Shown in pieces: positions 1 to 7,632 of a stretch of 64,000 nt of DNA (its first letter is position 1; every line of letters starts with the position of its first letter). The notes beneath the pieces were generated by a model that saw nothing but the letters and a program-made list of their open reading frames with translations, had not been told where the DNA came from and did not search any database. The DNA is taken from contig NZ_CP160402.1 of assembly GCF_040730185.1 (NCBI RefSeq), positions 1,922,001 through 1,986,000 on the forward strand, written 5' to 3'. This stretch comes from Streptomyces sp. Je 1-332. Lineage in GTDB: Bacteria; Actinomycetota; Actinomycetes; Streptomycetales; Streptomycetaceae. Both the position numbers and the translations under genes were made by a program.

Positions 1-1
1 G

Positions 2-655
2 GGCCACCGCGACCTGGCCCTCGCGGTCGCGGCGGGCGCGAGCGGGGCGACGACGGTCTCCGCGACGGCGCTGCTCGCCGCGCGGGCGGGCGTACGGGTG
101 TTCGCCACGGGTGGGCTCGGCGGGGTGCACCGGGAGTGGGCGGTGACCCAGGACGAGTCCGCCGACCTGGCGCTGCTCGCCCGGACGCGCATCACGGTGG
201 TCTGCGCGGGGGTGAAGTCGATCCTGGACGTGGCGGCGACGTTGCAACGCCTGGAGACGCTGGGCGTGGCGGTGGCGGGTTACGGGACGGACCGCTTCCC
301 CGGGTTCTACCTCACCGACTCCGGGCATCCGGTGGACTGGACGCTGCGGACGCCCGCGGAGGTCGCGGCGGTGATGCGGGCGCAGGACGCGGTCGGCGGC
401 CCGGAGTCCGCGCTGCTCGTGGCGAACCCCGTCCCGGAGACGGCCCAACTCGATCCGGCGCTCCACGCGCGCGTACTGGCCGAGTCGTTGGAGGCGTGCA
501 CGGAACAAGGCATCACGGGCCAGGCGGTCACGCCGTTCCTCCTGGACCAGTTGATGCGACGCACGGATGGCGCGTCACTCAACGCCAATCTCGCGGCGGT
601 ACGGGGGAATGTGCGGCTGGCGGGGCGGATCGCGGGGGCTTGGGGGGAGAGGTGA
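2..655 (+). CDS. psuG: Pseudouridine-5'-phosphate glycosidase, 3' part (5' end outside window)
   Basis: Splits pseudouridine 5'-phosphate into uracil and ribose 5-phosphate in cytoplasmic pseudouridine salvage. The frame is open from base 2 with no start, so the N-terminal third lies to the left of the window. The 217 visible residues show the family blocks in order: GATTVSAT, then FATGGLGGVHRE (near base 110), VVCAGVKSILD, LVANPVPE and, near the end, TPFLLDQL followed by TDGASLNANLA. These match the active-site and C-terminal blocks of PsuG. Its TGA overlaps an in-frame GTG of the downstream kinase frame, which fits a psuG-psuK pair. The ending is complete. Confidence 0.93.
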   Translation, partial: GHRDLALAVAAGASGATTVSATALLAARAGVRVFATGGLGGVHREWAVTQDESADLALLARTRITVVCAGVKSILDVAATLQRLETLGVAVAGYGTDRFPGFYLTDSGHPVDWTLRTPAEVAAVMRAQDAVGGPESALLVANPVPETAQLDPALHARVLAESLEACTEQGITGQAVTPFLLDQLMRRTDGASLNANLAAVRGNVRLAGRIAGAWGER

Positions 656-795
656 GTTGGGGTTGGGGTGGGGGTGGGGGCTCGGGTGGGGGCTTCGGGG
701 CGGGGCGCGGTGCGGGCACGGGGGCGGGCTTCGGTTGGGGCGCGGGTGCGGGAGCGGGCTCCGGTGCGGGGCGCGGTGATCGCGTGGGTGGGGCG
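656..795 (+). repeat. G-rich low-complexity tract between psuG and the kinase
   Basis: Runs of three to five G separated by one to four bases dominate this stretch, giving several possible G-quadruplexes on the + strand. Read in the kinase frame it would encode Gly/Ala/Ser repeats. It is either a spacer or an unusual N-terminal extension of the kinase. Confidence 0.6.
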
Positions 796-1716
796 GTGAC
801 TTCGGGGCGGGGTGGGGCGCTGCTTGTCGTGGGCGATGCCATCACCGACATAGTCGCGCGCCACGGGACGCCCCTGGTCCCCGGTACGGACACGGCTGCT
901 GCGATCCGTACCCTGCCTGGCGGCGCGGGTGCCAACGTGGCGTGCTGGGCTGCTTCTTGGGGCTGCCGCGACGTGCGGTTCCTGGGGCGGGTCGGCGCGG
1001 ACTCGGCGGCGTGGCACGAGGAGGCGCTCACGCGTGCGGGGGTGCGGCCTCGGCTCGTCGTCGACTCCGAGGCGCCTACGGGGACCGTGATCTGCGTGGT
1101 CGACGGGGGTGACGGGGGTGGGGCGGAGCGGACGTTCCTGACGGACAGTGGGGCGTCGTTGCGGCTGTCGGTCGCGGACTGGTCGCCGGCGCTCCTGGAC
1201 GGGGTGGGGTGGTTGCACCTGTCGGGTTACTTGTTCTTCGCGACGCCGAGCAGAGGGGTGGCCGAGGCGGCACTGGCGGCGGCACGCGCGCGTGGAGTGC
1301 CGGTGAGTGTGGATCCGGCGTCGGCGGGGTTCCTTGCGGAGCTGGGGGTGGAGCGGTTTCTGGCGGCGGTGGACGGGGTGGATGTGTTGCTGCCGAGTGA
1401 GGGGGAGTTGCGGTTGCTGGCAGGGGTGGCGGATGTAGGGGGCCTGGCGGAGGCTGCCGCGAAGTTGAGCCGTCAGTTTCCGGTGGTGGTGGTCAAGCGG
1501 GGCGCTGCGGGGGCGTTGGCGGCCCGGGAGGGTGAGGTGCGGGCCGAGGTCCCCGCGCTGCCTGCCGCGGCGCGGGACTCGACGGGGGCGGGGGACGCGT
1601 TCACGGGGGCGTTCCTTGCGTCGCGCCTGTCCGACGCGGGGCTCTGCGAGGCTTTGGCGGAGGGGTGCAGGGCGGGAGCGAGGGCGGTCGAACTGGTGGG
1701 GGGCAGGCCGGTCTAG
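796..1716 (+). CDS. PfkB-family carbohydrate kinase, probably pseudouridine kinase
   Basis: Likely phosphorylates pseudouridine, making the substrate of the adjacent glycosidase. This role is inferred from position, because PfkB kinases are hard to assign by sequence. The domain begins with ALLVVGDAITDIV, has the N-terminal PfkB signature around GGAGANVACWA, and ends with the ATP-site signature DSTGAGDAFTGAF. About 306 residues is normal for the family. The start is uncertain. GTG 796 places the domain right after the start, GTG 784 is also possible, and GTG 652 overlaps the psuG stop but would add a tail of about 48 mostly Gly/Ala residues encoded by a G-rich tract. None has a well-spaced ribosome binding site. 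Confidence 0.8.
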   Translation: MTSGRGGALLVVGDAITDIVARHGTPLVPGTDTAAAIRTLPGGAGANVACWAASWGCRDVRFLGRVGADSAAWHEEALTRAGVRPRLVVDSEAPTGTVICVVDGGDGGGAERTFLTDSGASLRLSVADWSPALLDGVGWLHLSGYLFFATPSRGVAEAALAAARARGVPVSVDPASAGFLAELGVERFLAAVDGVDVLLPSEGELRLLAGVADVGGLAEAAAKLSRQFPVVVVKRGAAGALAAREGEVRAEVPALPAAARDSTGAGDAFTGAFLASRLSDAGLCEALAEGCRAGARAVELVGGRPV

Positions 1717-2137
1717 GGGTGGGCTCGTGTGCGGGGGCGGGGATGTTGCCGTCTGCGGGAGCGCGTGGGCTACGGAGCGGGCCGTCCCTGGGGACGGGGC
1801 CGCGCCGGTATGTCCGTCCTCGCTATCACGGTCCGAACGCCCAGCCACTTCGGCGAACGAGTCCCACGCGCCGTGCTCCGGGCAGACATACCGACACGTC
1901 CCCTCGCGTCTCACTGCCGACTGCGGAAGCGTGTGGGTGCTTGTGCCGACCATTTCGCGCCGCGGGGCAATCGGGCGGGTGGGCGGGAAGGGTCTGTTCG
2001 GGCAGGGGCGGATGCGGGGTGATCGGGTGGGTGGGTGGGGAGGGGCACGGCCCCCCCTGGGAGGGGTTAGGCCCCCCACCCCGGGAGGGGTTCGGCCCCC
2101 ACCCCCGGGAGGGAATCGGTTCCCCACCCCGGGAGGG
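1717..2137. other. Gene-free stretch with G-quadruplex elements and a 24-base tandem repeat
   Basis: No credible gene lies here; the long frames crossing it are composition artefacts. Two near copies of GCCGTCTGCGGGAGCG (1748 and 1917) occur, the second slightly diverged. Two G-quadruplex elements lie at 1964-1987 and 2019-2040. The right end is the 24-base tandem repeat that runs into the stop of the following minus-strand gene. The neighbours converge, so terminators are expected, but I see no classical one. Confidence 0.6.
1964..2040 (+). repeat. Two copies of a dispersed G-quadruplex element
   Basis: GGCAATC precedes GGGCGGGTGGGCGGG at 1973-1987. A second copy, GATC followed by GGGTGGGTGGGTGGGG, is at 2025-2040. 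Both have four G3 tracts with one-base loops, the most stable intramolecular quadruplex pattern known. Further copies occur at 6441-6460 (reverse strand), 6518, 6623 and 6750. Confidence 0.75.
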
Positions 2138-2141
2138 CTAC
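2049..2141. repeat. Tandem repeat, 24-base unit, about 4 copies
   Basis: Units at 2049-2069 (21 bases, shortened), 2070-2093, 2094-2117 and 2118-2141 share the core CCCCACCCCGGGAGGG flanked by GG and TTC/ATC. The last unit contains the TAG stop of the methyltransferase gene on the minus strand, so the array starts exactly at the end of that gene. Confidence 0.8.
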
Positions 2142-2938
2142 CGCTTGCGGGCCCACGATGAGATCAAGGGAGGCGTCGCGAGGTCCATCGGCTCCGCGGC
2201 GATGTTCGACAGGTGCTCGGCGATCTCCGCGTCCGTGACCAGGCCCGCGGACGTCAGAGCCCCGCGGAACTGCTGGATCGTGGCCGTCTCCAGGGCCACG
2301 CAGGCGGGCGAGGTCAGGGGAAAGTACGCGTCGGCCTCCACCTGCCGCAGGCCCGCCGCGCGCAGCAGCCGGGGCAGTCCGCGCCCGTACGCGAGGTCGG
2401 CCCCGCGCTGGGTGAGCAGCGCGGCCCGCAGACGGTTCGCCAGCTGCTGCGCAGGCCCGTGCTCGTCGGGACAGGCCAGCGGCTGCAGCGCGGGGTCCGT
2501 CTCCTCGATCAGCAGCCGCCCCCCGGGCCGCAGAGCCCGGATCATGGAGCCCAGCGCCAGCTCCCGGTCCGCCACCCGCCCGAGGACGAGCCGCGCGTGG
2601 ACAAGGTCGAAGCCCCCGCCGGGCGGCCCCTCCGCCCCCACGTCGTGGATGCGTACCTCGACCGGCGGTCGAGCGGCCGACGTATGCCAGGAGATGTCCG
2701 CGTCGGTCGCGAGGACCCGCCCCGTCGGACCGACGCGCTTCGCCAGCCAGGAGACGACGGAGGTGCCGCCCGCGCCGACCTCCCAGCAGCGCCACCCCGG
2801 CCCGATGCCGAGCCGCTCGATGTGCCGGAAGGTCGTGGGGTCGAAGAGCAAGGAGAAGGCCTCGGAGCGCTGTCCCGCACCCGCCCCCTCGACCTGCCGA
2901 TTCCGATTGCCGGTCAGATAGCCGTCAATGAGCGTCAT
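2138..2938 (-). CDS. Class I SAM-dependent methyltransferase, substrate unknown
   Basis: A 266-residue soluble protein. Motif I of the Rossmann SAM fold is WEVGAGGTSVVSWLA (around residues 52-66). It is followed by an acidic motif ATDAD, a motif-II-like FDLVHARLVL and the LRPGGRLLIEETD strand typical of small-molecule methyltransferases. The C-terminal 100 residues have no recognisable substrate signature. On the minus strand a GATAAT box (2950-2945) lies six bases before the ATG, which suggests a leaderless transcript; no good -35 box is visible. It is divergent from the CorA gene. Confidence 0.85.
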   Translation of the reverse strand: MTLIDGYLTGNRNRQVEGAGAGQRSEAFSLLFDPTTFRHIERLGIGPGWRCWEVGAGGTSVVSWLAKRVGPTGRVLATDADISWHTSAARPPVEVRIHDVGAEGPPGGGFDLVHARLVLGRVADRELALGSMIRALRPGGRLLIEETDPALQPLACPDEHGPAQQLANRLRAALLTQRGADLAYGRGLPRLLRAAGLRQVEADAYFPLTSPACVALETATIQQFRGALTSAGLVTDAEIAEHLSNIAAEPMDLATPPLISSWARKR

Positions 2939-3083
2939 GCGTCGATTATCGCGATTATCCCGCTTGCTCCCGGGAGGCAGCTCCGATCACCCGGAGCGGA
3001 GTCTTCCGTTCCCCCAGGCTCCACAAGCAGCCAGGACGTACTGGCACACTGGCACGTCAAGCAACCAGAACGAGGAGCCACGC

Positions 3084-4220
3084 ATGTCGATGGCAGGCAA
3101 CCTGCGAAAGGTAGGGAACCTCCGCAAGGCAGGCGGCCTGCGGAAAGTCGCGCGGGTCGCCCAGTTCGTACGGAGGCACAAGCGTGTCGACCTGAGCCAC
3201 CCCGCCCGCTCCCCCCTGGGCTCGGCGGTGGTCAAGTGCGTGACGTACCGGAAGGGCGTGCGCCAAGAGGACGGCCGCGGCCTCGTCGAGGAGGTCGAGC
3301 GCGTCCGCAAGAGTGGTGACGGGTTCGTCTGGCTCGGGCTGCACGAGCCGACGGAAGAGGAGTTCGCGGGTATCGCCGAGCTCTTCGACCTGCACCCGCT
3401 CGCCGTGGAGGACGCGGTCCACGCCCACCAGCGGCCGAAGGTGGAGCGGTATGACGAGACGCTGTTCGCCGTGTTCAAGACCGTTTGCTACGTGGAGCAT
3501 GCCGAACTCACCGCGACCAGCGAGGTGGTGGACACCGGCGAGATCATGGTCTTCGTCGGCAAGGAGTTCGTGATCACCGTGCGGCACGGACGTCACGGCT
3601 CGCTCGGCCCGCTCCGTGAGGAGCTCGAATCGGCGCCCGAGCAGCTCGCCCAGGGCCCCGCGGCGGTCCTGCACGCGCTCGCCGACCACGTCGTGGACGA
3701 CTATCTCGACGTGACGGACGCGGTGCAGGCCGACATAGACCAGGTGGAGATGGACGTGTTCTCCAAGGAGGGAGAGCGCGCCGACCCCGGCCGCATCTAT
3801 CAGCTCAAGCGTGAACTCCTCGAACTGAAGCGGGCCGTGGTGCCGCTCGGCCGCCCCCTGCAGACCCTCTCCACCCAGCCGATGCGGGTGATCGCCCCGG
3901 AGATACAGGCCTACTTCCGGGACGTCGACGACCACCTCAAGCGGGTCACGGAGCAGATCGCCGCCTTCGACGAGCTGTTGAACTCCATCCTCCAGGCCCA
4001 TCTCGCACAGGTGACGGTCGCGCAGAACGAGGACATGCGGAAGATCACCGCCTGGGCCGCCGTGATCGCCGTGCCGACGATGGTCTGCGGCATGTACGGG
4101 ATGAACTTCGACCACATGCCCGAACTGCACTGGAAGTACGGCTATGGAATGGTGGTCGGCTTGATCGCCGCCACCTGTTTCGCGCTCTACCGCGGCTTCC
4201 GGCGCAACGGCTGGCTCTAG
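3084..4220 (+). CDS. corA: CorA-family divalent cation channel (Mg2+/Co2+)
   Basis: Inner-membrane pentameric channel for Mg2+ and related cations. The 378 residues have the usual plan: a long soluble N-terminal funnel domain, a helix-rich stalk, and two C-terminal membrane helices. The signature GMYGMNF at the end of the first helix contains the GMN selectivity loop. The second helix is GMVVGLIAATCFALY, followed by a basic tail. ATG 3084 is chosen because AGGAG sits six to seven bases upstream; an upstream extension of the frame has no such site. The first 30 residues are basic and repeat G-LRK-like units. Monocistronic; converges with the CBS gene. Confidence 0.93.
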   Translation: MSMAGNLRKVGNLRKAGGLRKVARVAQFVRRHKRVDLSHPARSPLGSAVVKCVTYRKGVRQEDGRGLVEEVERVRKSGDGFVWLGLHEPTEEEFAGIAELFDLHPLAVEDAVHAHQRPKVERYDETLFAVFKTVCYVEHAELTATSEVVDTGEIMVFVGKEFVITVRHGRHGSLGPLREELESAPEQLAQGPAAVLHALADHVVDDYLDVTDAVQADIDQVEMDVFSKEGERADPGRIYQLKRELLELKRAVVPLGRPLQTLSTQPMRVIAPEIQAYFRDVDDHLKRVTEQIAAFDELLNSILQAHLAQVTVAQNEDMRKITAWAAVIAVPTMVCGMYGMNFDHMPELHWKYGYGMVVGLIAATCFALYRGFRRNGWL

Positions 4221-4224
4221 TCCC

Positions 4225-4289
4225 GACGGACGGGGGTGAGGTCAGCGGACGGGGGGTGGGGTCAGCGGACGGACGGGGGCTGGGGTCAG
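4225..4289. repeat. Tandem repeat, about 22-base unit, 3 copies, between convergent genes
   Basis: Three imperfect copies of GACGGACGGGGGTGAGGTCAG fill the space between the corA stop and the stop of the CBS gene and include the last codon of the latter. The unit is G-rich on the + strand. Confidence 0.7.
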
Positions 4290-4705
4290 CTCTTCGCGTA
4301 CACGCTCTCGACCCAGCTCGCGAGCTGGTTGTCGTCGAGGTGCGTGGCGAGGTCGGCCTCGCTGATCATGCCGACGAGGCGCTTGTTCTCGATGACCGGC
4401 AGCCTGCGGATCTGGCTGCCCTTCATCTCCTGGAGGACCTCGTCGACACCCGCGCCCGAGTCGATCCAGCGCGGCGTGCCCTTGGCCAGGTCGCCCGCGG
4501 TCACCCGGGCCGGGTCGTGCCCCATCGCCACGCAGCCGACGACGATGTCACGGTCGGTGAGGATGCCGCAGAGCCGCTCGTTCTCGTCGCTGATGGGCAG
4601 CGCGCCCACGTCGAGCTGACGCATCAGCTGGGCTGCGCGGTCCAGGGTCTCGTGTGCGGGGATCCACTGGGCGCCGCGGTGCATGATGTCTCCGGCGGTG
4701 GTCAT
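4286..4705 (-). CDS. Two-CBS-domain protein
   Basis: A 139-residue cytoplasmic protein made of two CBS repeats and nothing else, similar in size to hypoxic-response Hrp1-type proteins. Such pairs bind adenine nucleotides and act as sensors, but no partner domain is present, so the ligand and target are unknown. The first repeat runs from GDIMHRG to GILTDRDIVV, the second from KGTPRWIDSG to LVGMISEADLA. ATG 4705 is preceded by GGGAGG with seven bases spacing; a longer frame exists upstream but is proline/glycine-rich and unlikely. Confidence 0.9.
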   Translation of the reverse strand: MTTAGDIMHRGAQWIPAHETLDRAAQLMRQLDVGALPISDENERLCGILTDRDIVVGCVAMGHDPARVTAGDLAKGTPRWIDSGAGVDEVLQEMKGSQIRRLPVIENKRLVGMISEADLATHLDDNQLASWVESVYAKS

Positions 4706-4873
4706 GAGGTACCTCCCGGTGCCGGACGGCCGGCGCGGCGCGGAAGCACCGCTAGTCCCGGCGTCCCTCATTCTCGCCGGGCCACCGGAGGCTCGCACTC
4801 CGAAGGCGGTCGGCCCTGGCGGGACAGGGCCTCTGACCGAGAAGCCGACGAAAGCCGACGAAAGCCGACGACG

Positions 4874-5515
4874 TCAGCCGCTCCATGCCGGGTGTCGTGG
4901 GTCGTCCGCTCGTACGACCACGTCCGCCACCGCCCCGGGATCCGTCTCCGCCTCGTAGCGCTCGAAAGCGGGCAGGGTCCACCGCTCGCTCTCCGTCGTA
5001 CGTCGCCGCAGGGCGCCCGGCGAGAGGCTCGTGTGGACCGTCAGGTCGAAGGGGAACCAGTGGCCGAGCAGCAGCGGTCCGTGCAGCAACAGCGGGGTTC
5101 CGGGCTGGAGTTGGACGTACGGGCTGCGTGTGGCGCGGTCCGCCCGCGCGTCCCACAGGTCGGGCAGTACCCGCCCCGTGCCGCCCGGGTCCAGTGGCCC
5201 GAAGACCTCGCGCCAGAGTGCGCCGGTGTCGTACCAGCCGCTGTAGTACGTCTCCACGTCCTCGCGTCCGTATTCGAGGCGGAGGGAAGCGGGGCGCAGG
5301 AAGCCTTCCGTGCCGACGACGAGCGAGGACCGCCCGCGCACCCGCAGCGCCTCGGCCACACTCCGGGCCAGCTCGCCGGGCCTGCCCGCCGGGGCCCCGT
5401 CGAAGGCGACGCGGGGCCAGGGGCTCGCGTCCGCCGTCCTCAGGTCGAGCAGCCGGTCGGCGAGGGTGTCCGTGAGCCGGTCCCAGGTGATCGCTTCGAG
5501 TCGCACCCGTCCCAT
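4874..5515 (-). CDS. Uridine-kinase-like protein with a degenerate P-loop
   Basis: A 213-residue protein of the type annotated as uridine kinase in streptomycetes. The lid/base region resembles the kinase fold: YYSGWYDTGALWREVFGPLDPGG, then PDLWDARADRATRSPY and LLLHGPLLLG. The expected Walker A sits at VAFDGAPAGRPGELA, but the GK(S/T) is missing and replaced by GRPGE. Nucleoside phosphorylation is therefore doubtful; it may bind without catalysis or use another substrate. ATG 5515 starts the homologous region directly; no clear ribosome binding site. Divergent from the DUF2293 gene. Confidence 0.7.
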   Translation of the reverse strand: MGRVRLEAITWDRLTDTLADRLLDLRTADASPWPRVAFDGAPAGRPGELARSVAEALRVRGRSSLVVGTEGFLRPASLRLEYGREDVETYYSGWYDTGALWREVFGPLDPGGTGRVLPDLWDARADRATRSPYVQLQPGTPLLLHGPLLLGHWFPFDLTVHTSLSPGALRRRTTESERWTLPAFERYEAETDPGAVADVVVRADDPRHPAWSG

Positions 5516-5636
5516 GATGCCGGGCTCGCCCCATCGCGTTGCCGGGCCCTCCCCTGCGGTACCACCGGATGCCGCCCTCCCCGCCCTTCCCGCTCTCGCG
5601 AAGGTACGCATCTGCCGACCGGGGAATGAATCCTGT

Positions 5637-6335
5637 ATGGCACCAACCCCCCTCGCCCGGAGAGCACTTCTCGCCATCCAGCCCCTCAAGCGCCGCCACT
5701 GCGCGGAGTGCCGCGGAGGCCCGCTCGCCCTTCTGGTCGTCGAGGACTCCGAGCCGCGCTGCCTGGACTGCGCCGACCTGGGGCATCTCGTCTTTCTGCC
5801 GCGCGGCGACACCGCGCTGACGCGTCGGGCCCGCGAGGGGAGCGGGCTCTCGGCGGTGGTGGTCCGCCTCGACCGGCGTCAGGGCCGTTACGAGCGGCAG
5901 GGTGTTCTCGTCGAGGAGGCGGCGCTCGCACGGGCCGAGGAGCAGTGCCTCGCGGACGCGGAGGCGCGGGCGCGCCGCCGGGCGCGGGACGCCGCGCGGC
6001 GGGCCATGGAGGACGTCCGCTTCACCGCCGCCTTCGCGGAAGAGATACGGCGGCTCTTCCCGGGGTGCCCCGATGAGCGGTCCCTGGCGATCGCCGAGCA
6101 CGCGTCCGTGCGGGGCAGTGGGCGGGTGGGGCGCAGCGCGGCGGGCCGGGCGCTGTCCGCTGTCGCGGTGACGGCGGCGGTGGTGGCCGCCGTCCGGCAC
6201 GCGGAGACGCCGTACGACCGCCTCCTCATGAGCGGCGTCCCCCGGGGCGAGGCGCGTCGCCGGATCGCTCCGGCGGTGGAGGCGGTGCTTCGGGCCTGGC
6301 AGGGGCCTGAGCGGAGAAATGACCTGGCGGTCTGA
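5637..6335 (+). CDS. DUF2293 family protein
   Basis: A 232-residue protein of unknown function. The N-terminal 60 residues carry two CxxC pairs (HCAEC and CLDC), which look like a small zinc site. The middle is an Arg/Ala/Glu-rich helix. The C-terminal third is the DUF2293 block: IAEHASVRGSGRVGRSAAGR, then VVAAVRHAETPYDRLL and ARRRIAPAVEAVL. ATG 5637 begins just before the conserved start of the domain. It is followed 80 bases later by a good terminator. Its cellular role is unknown. Confidence 0.75.
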   Translation: MAPTPLARRALLAIQPLKRRHCAECRGGPLALLVVEDSEPRCLDCADLGHLVFLPRGDTALTRRAREGSGLSAVVVRLDRRQGRYERQGVLVEEAALARAEEQCLADAEARARRRARDAARRAMEDVRFTAAFAEEIRRLFPGCPDERSLAIAEHASVRGSGRVGRSAAGRALSAVAVTAAVVAAVRHAETPYDRLLMSGVPRGEARRRIAPAVEAVLRAWQGPERRNDLAV

Positions 6336-6417
6336 TCCGCTGGGCTCTGGGCCTTCGCCCCGACCCCGCGTGGTGGGCTGCGGCCGGCTTGCCCGCCTCG
6401 CGTCGCACGTCTCTGGC

Positions 6418-6441
6418 CCGCCGCTCCGCGGCGGATTTTTT
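6418..6441 (+). terminator. Rho-independent terminator after the DUF2293 gene
   Basis: Perfect 7-base-pair stem CCGCCGC/GCGGCGG with loop TCC, followed by A and six T. T-runs this long are rare in this GC-rich DNA, so this is one of the clearest terminators in the window. Confidence 0.85.
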
Positions 6442-6517
6442 CCCGCCCACCCACCCGATTACCCGGCGGGACAGTCGGGGGGGGGGCGGACGGAGACGGA
6501 CAGGCGGGCGGCGGGGA

Positions 6518-6727
6518 GCAATCGGGCGGGTGGGGTGCGGGCTTCGCGACCGGCCGGCGGGTCGCAGCGGTCAGCCGCTAAGCGGCGGGAAGATCCCACC
6601 ACCGGTGGAGACCACCCGCTGGGCAATCGGGCGGATGGGGTGCAGGCTGCGCGACGGGCGGGCGGGTCGCAGCGGTCAGCCGCTGAGCGGCGGGAAGATC
6701 CCACCCCCGGTGGAGGCCAGCCGCTCG
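6518..6727. repeat. Direct repeat of about 105 bases, two copies, each starting with the GGCAATCGGGCGG element
   Basis: Copy 1 starts at 6518 and copy 2 at 6623. Shared blocks are GCAATCGGGCGG, GGGTCGCAGCGGTCAGCCGCT and GCGGCGGGAAGATCCCACC. Inside each copy GCCGC(TNA)GCGGC can form a small hairpin, and the first copy contains the perfect palindrome CCACCGGTGG. A third element start without the rest lies at 6750. Confidence 0.75.
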
Positions 6728-7015
6728 TTCGTCCGCGCTTCGACGCAGGGCAATCGGGCGGGTGGGCGGGAGACAACCGCCGCGAAGCAGGCGGGACAGC
6801 GGCCCGAAGCCCGGAAGCCTGCGGCGATCGGGGCGGGCGCTGGCTCGCGGCAGGCGCTCCGAGGCCCCCGGCCAGACGCCCGCGCATGCCCCCGCGCGCC
6901 CCACGCATGGCCACGCACCCGGCTCGGGCAATTCACTTGTGGTGGGGGGCCGCGCCATGGAGGATCACTGCGGCTCGCTCACCTGACGGCTGCCTTACAC
7001 AACGCGGGAGTTGCC

Positions 7016-7495
7016 ATGATCGAGGGACCGTATTTTGTGCTCGTCGTCCTGGGCGCGCTCGCCTGCGGCCTCGTCGCGGGCGCGTTCGTCGCGTTCTCGA
7101 CCTTCGTGATGCGGGGCCTCGCCGCGCTGCCCCCGGCGCAAGGCATCGCGGCCATGCAGTCGATCAACGTCAAGGCGGTCACCGCCGGGTTCATGACCGT
7201 GTTCATGGGCGCCGCCGGCCTCAGCGCGGTCGTCGCCGTCGTCACCTTCGTGCTCTGGCCCGACCACGGCACCGTCGAGCTGCTGCTCGGCAGCGCGCTG
7301 TATCTGTTCGGGTCGTTCGGGGTGACCATCGCCGCGAACGTCCCCCGCAACGACGCCCTCGCCAAGCTCGACCCGCAGGCCCCGGAGAACGCGGACCGCT
7401 GGCGCACGTACGTTCGTGAATGGACCATGTGGAACCACATCCGGGTCGGAGCCTCCCTGGCCGCGGCGGCATCCTTCATCCTCGCCCTGACCTAG
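7016..7495 (+). CDS. DUF1772 (anthrone-oxygenase-like) membrane protein
   Basis: A 159-residue integral membrane protein with about four hydrophobic segments (near residues 6-28, 52-78, 83-105 and 140-158). The pattern G-FVAFSTFVMRGL, then MQSINVKAVTAGFM, and WTMWNHIRVGASLAAAASF is that of DUF1772, a family that includes fungal anthrone oxygenases; in bacteria the function is not established. ATG 7016 has GGGAG six to seven bases upstream, which decides the start. Confidence 0.85.
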   Translation: MIEGPYFVLVVLGALACGLVAGAFVAFSTFVMRGLAALPPAQGIAAMQSINVKAVTAGFMTVFMGAAGLSAVVAVVTFVLWPDHGTVELLLGSALYLFGSFGVTIAANVPRNDALAKLDPQAPENADRWRTYVREWTMWNHIRVGASLAAAASFILALT

Positions 7496-7632
7496 CCTCC
7501 CGCCGGGCCCGACCCCACTCCGCCCCACCCCGCCCCGCGAGCATGCCGCGCCCGCCCACCCGTCGTACAGTGGCCGAAAGCCTGCGAAACCGCGCGACGA
7601 GACACGCGACAAGGCACGCGAGGGAGACGGCC

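Larger units (their letters stand above)
6336..7015. other. 680-base gene-free region made of repeats
   Basis: Contains the terminator at 6418, a reverse-strand G-quadruplex element (6441-6460), a run of ten G (6477-6486), two copies of a 105-base direct repeat (6518-6727) and another G-quadruplex element (6750-6775). Several frames are open across it but all lack conserved sequence and cross the repeats; I call none of them a gene. Confidence 0.65.

Noticed and set aside
6336..7015. Genes in several long + strand frames
   Set aside because: They read through the 105-base repeats in different frames and show no conserved features or ribosome binding sites.
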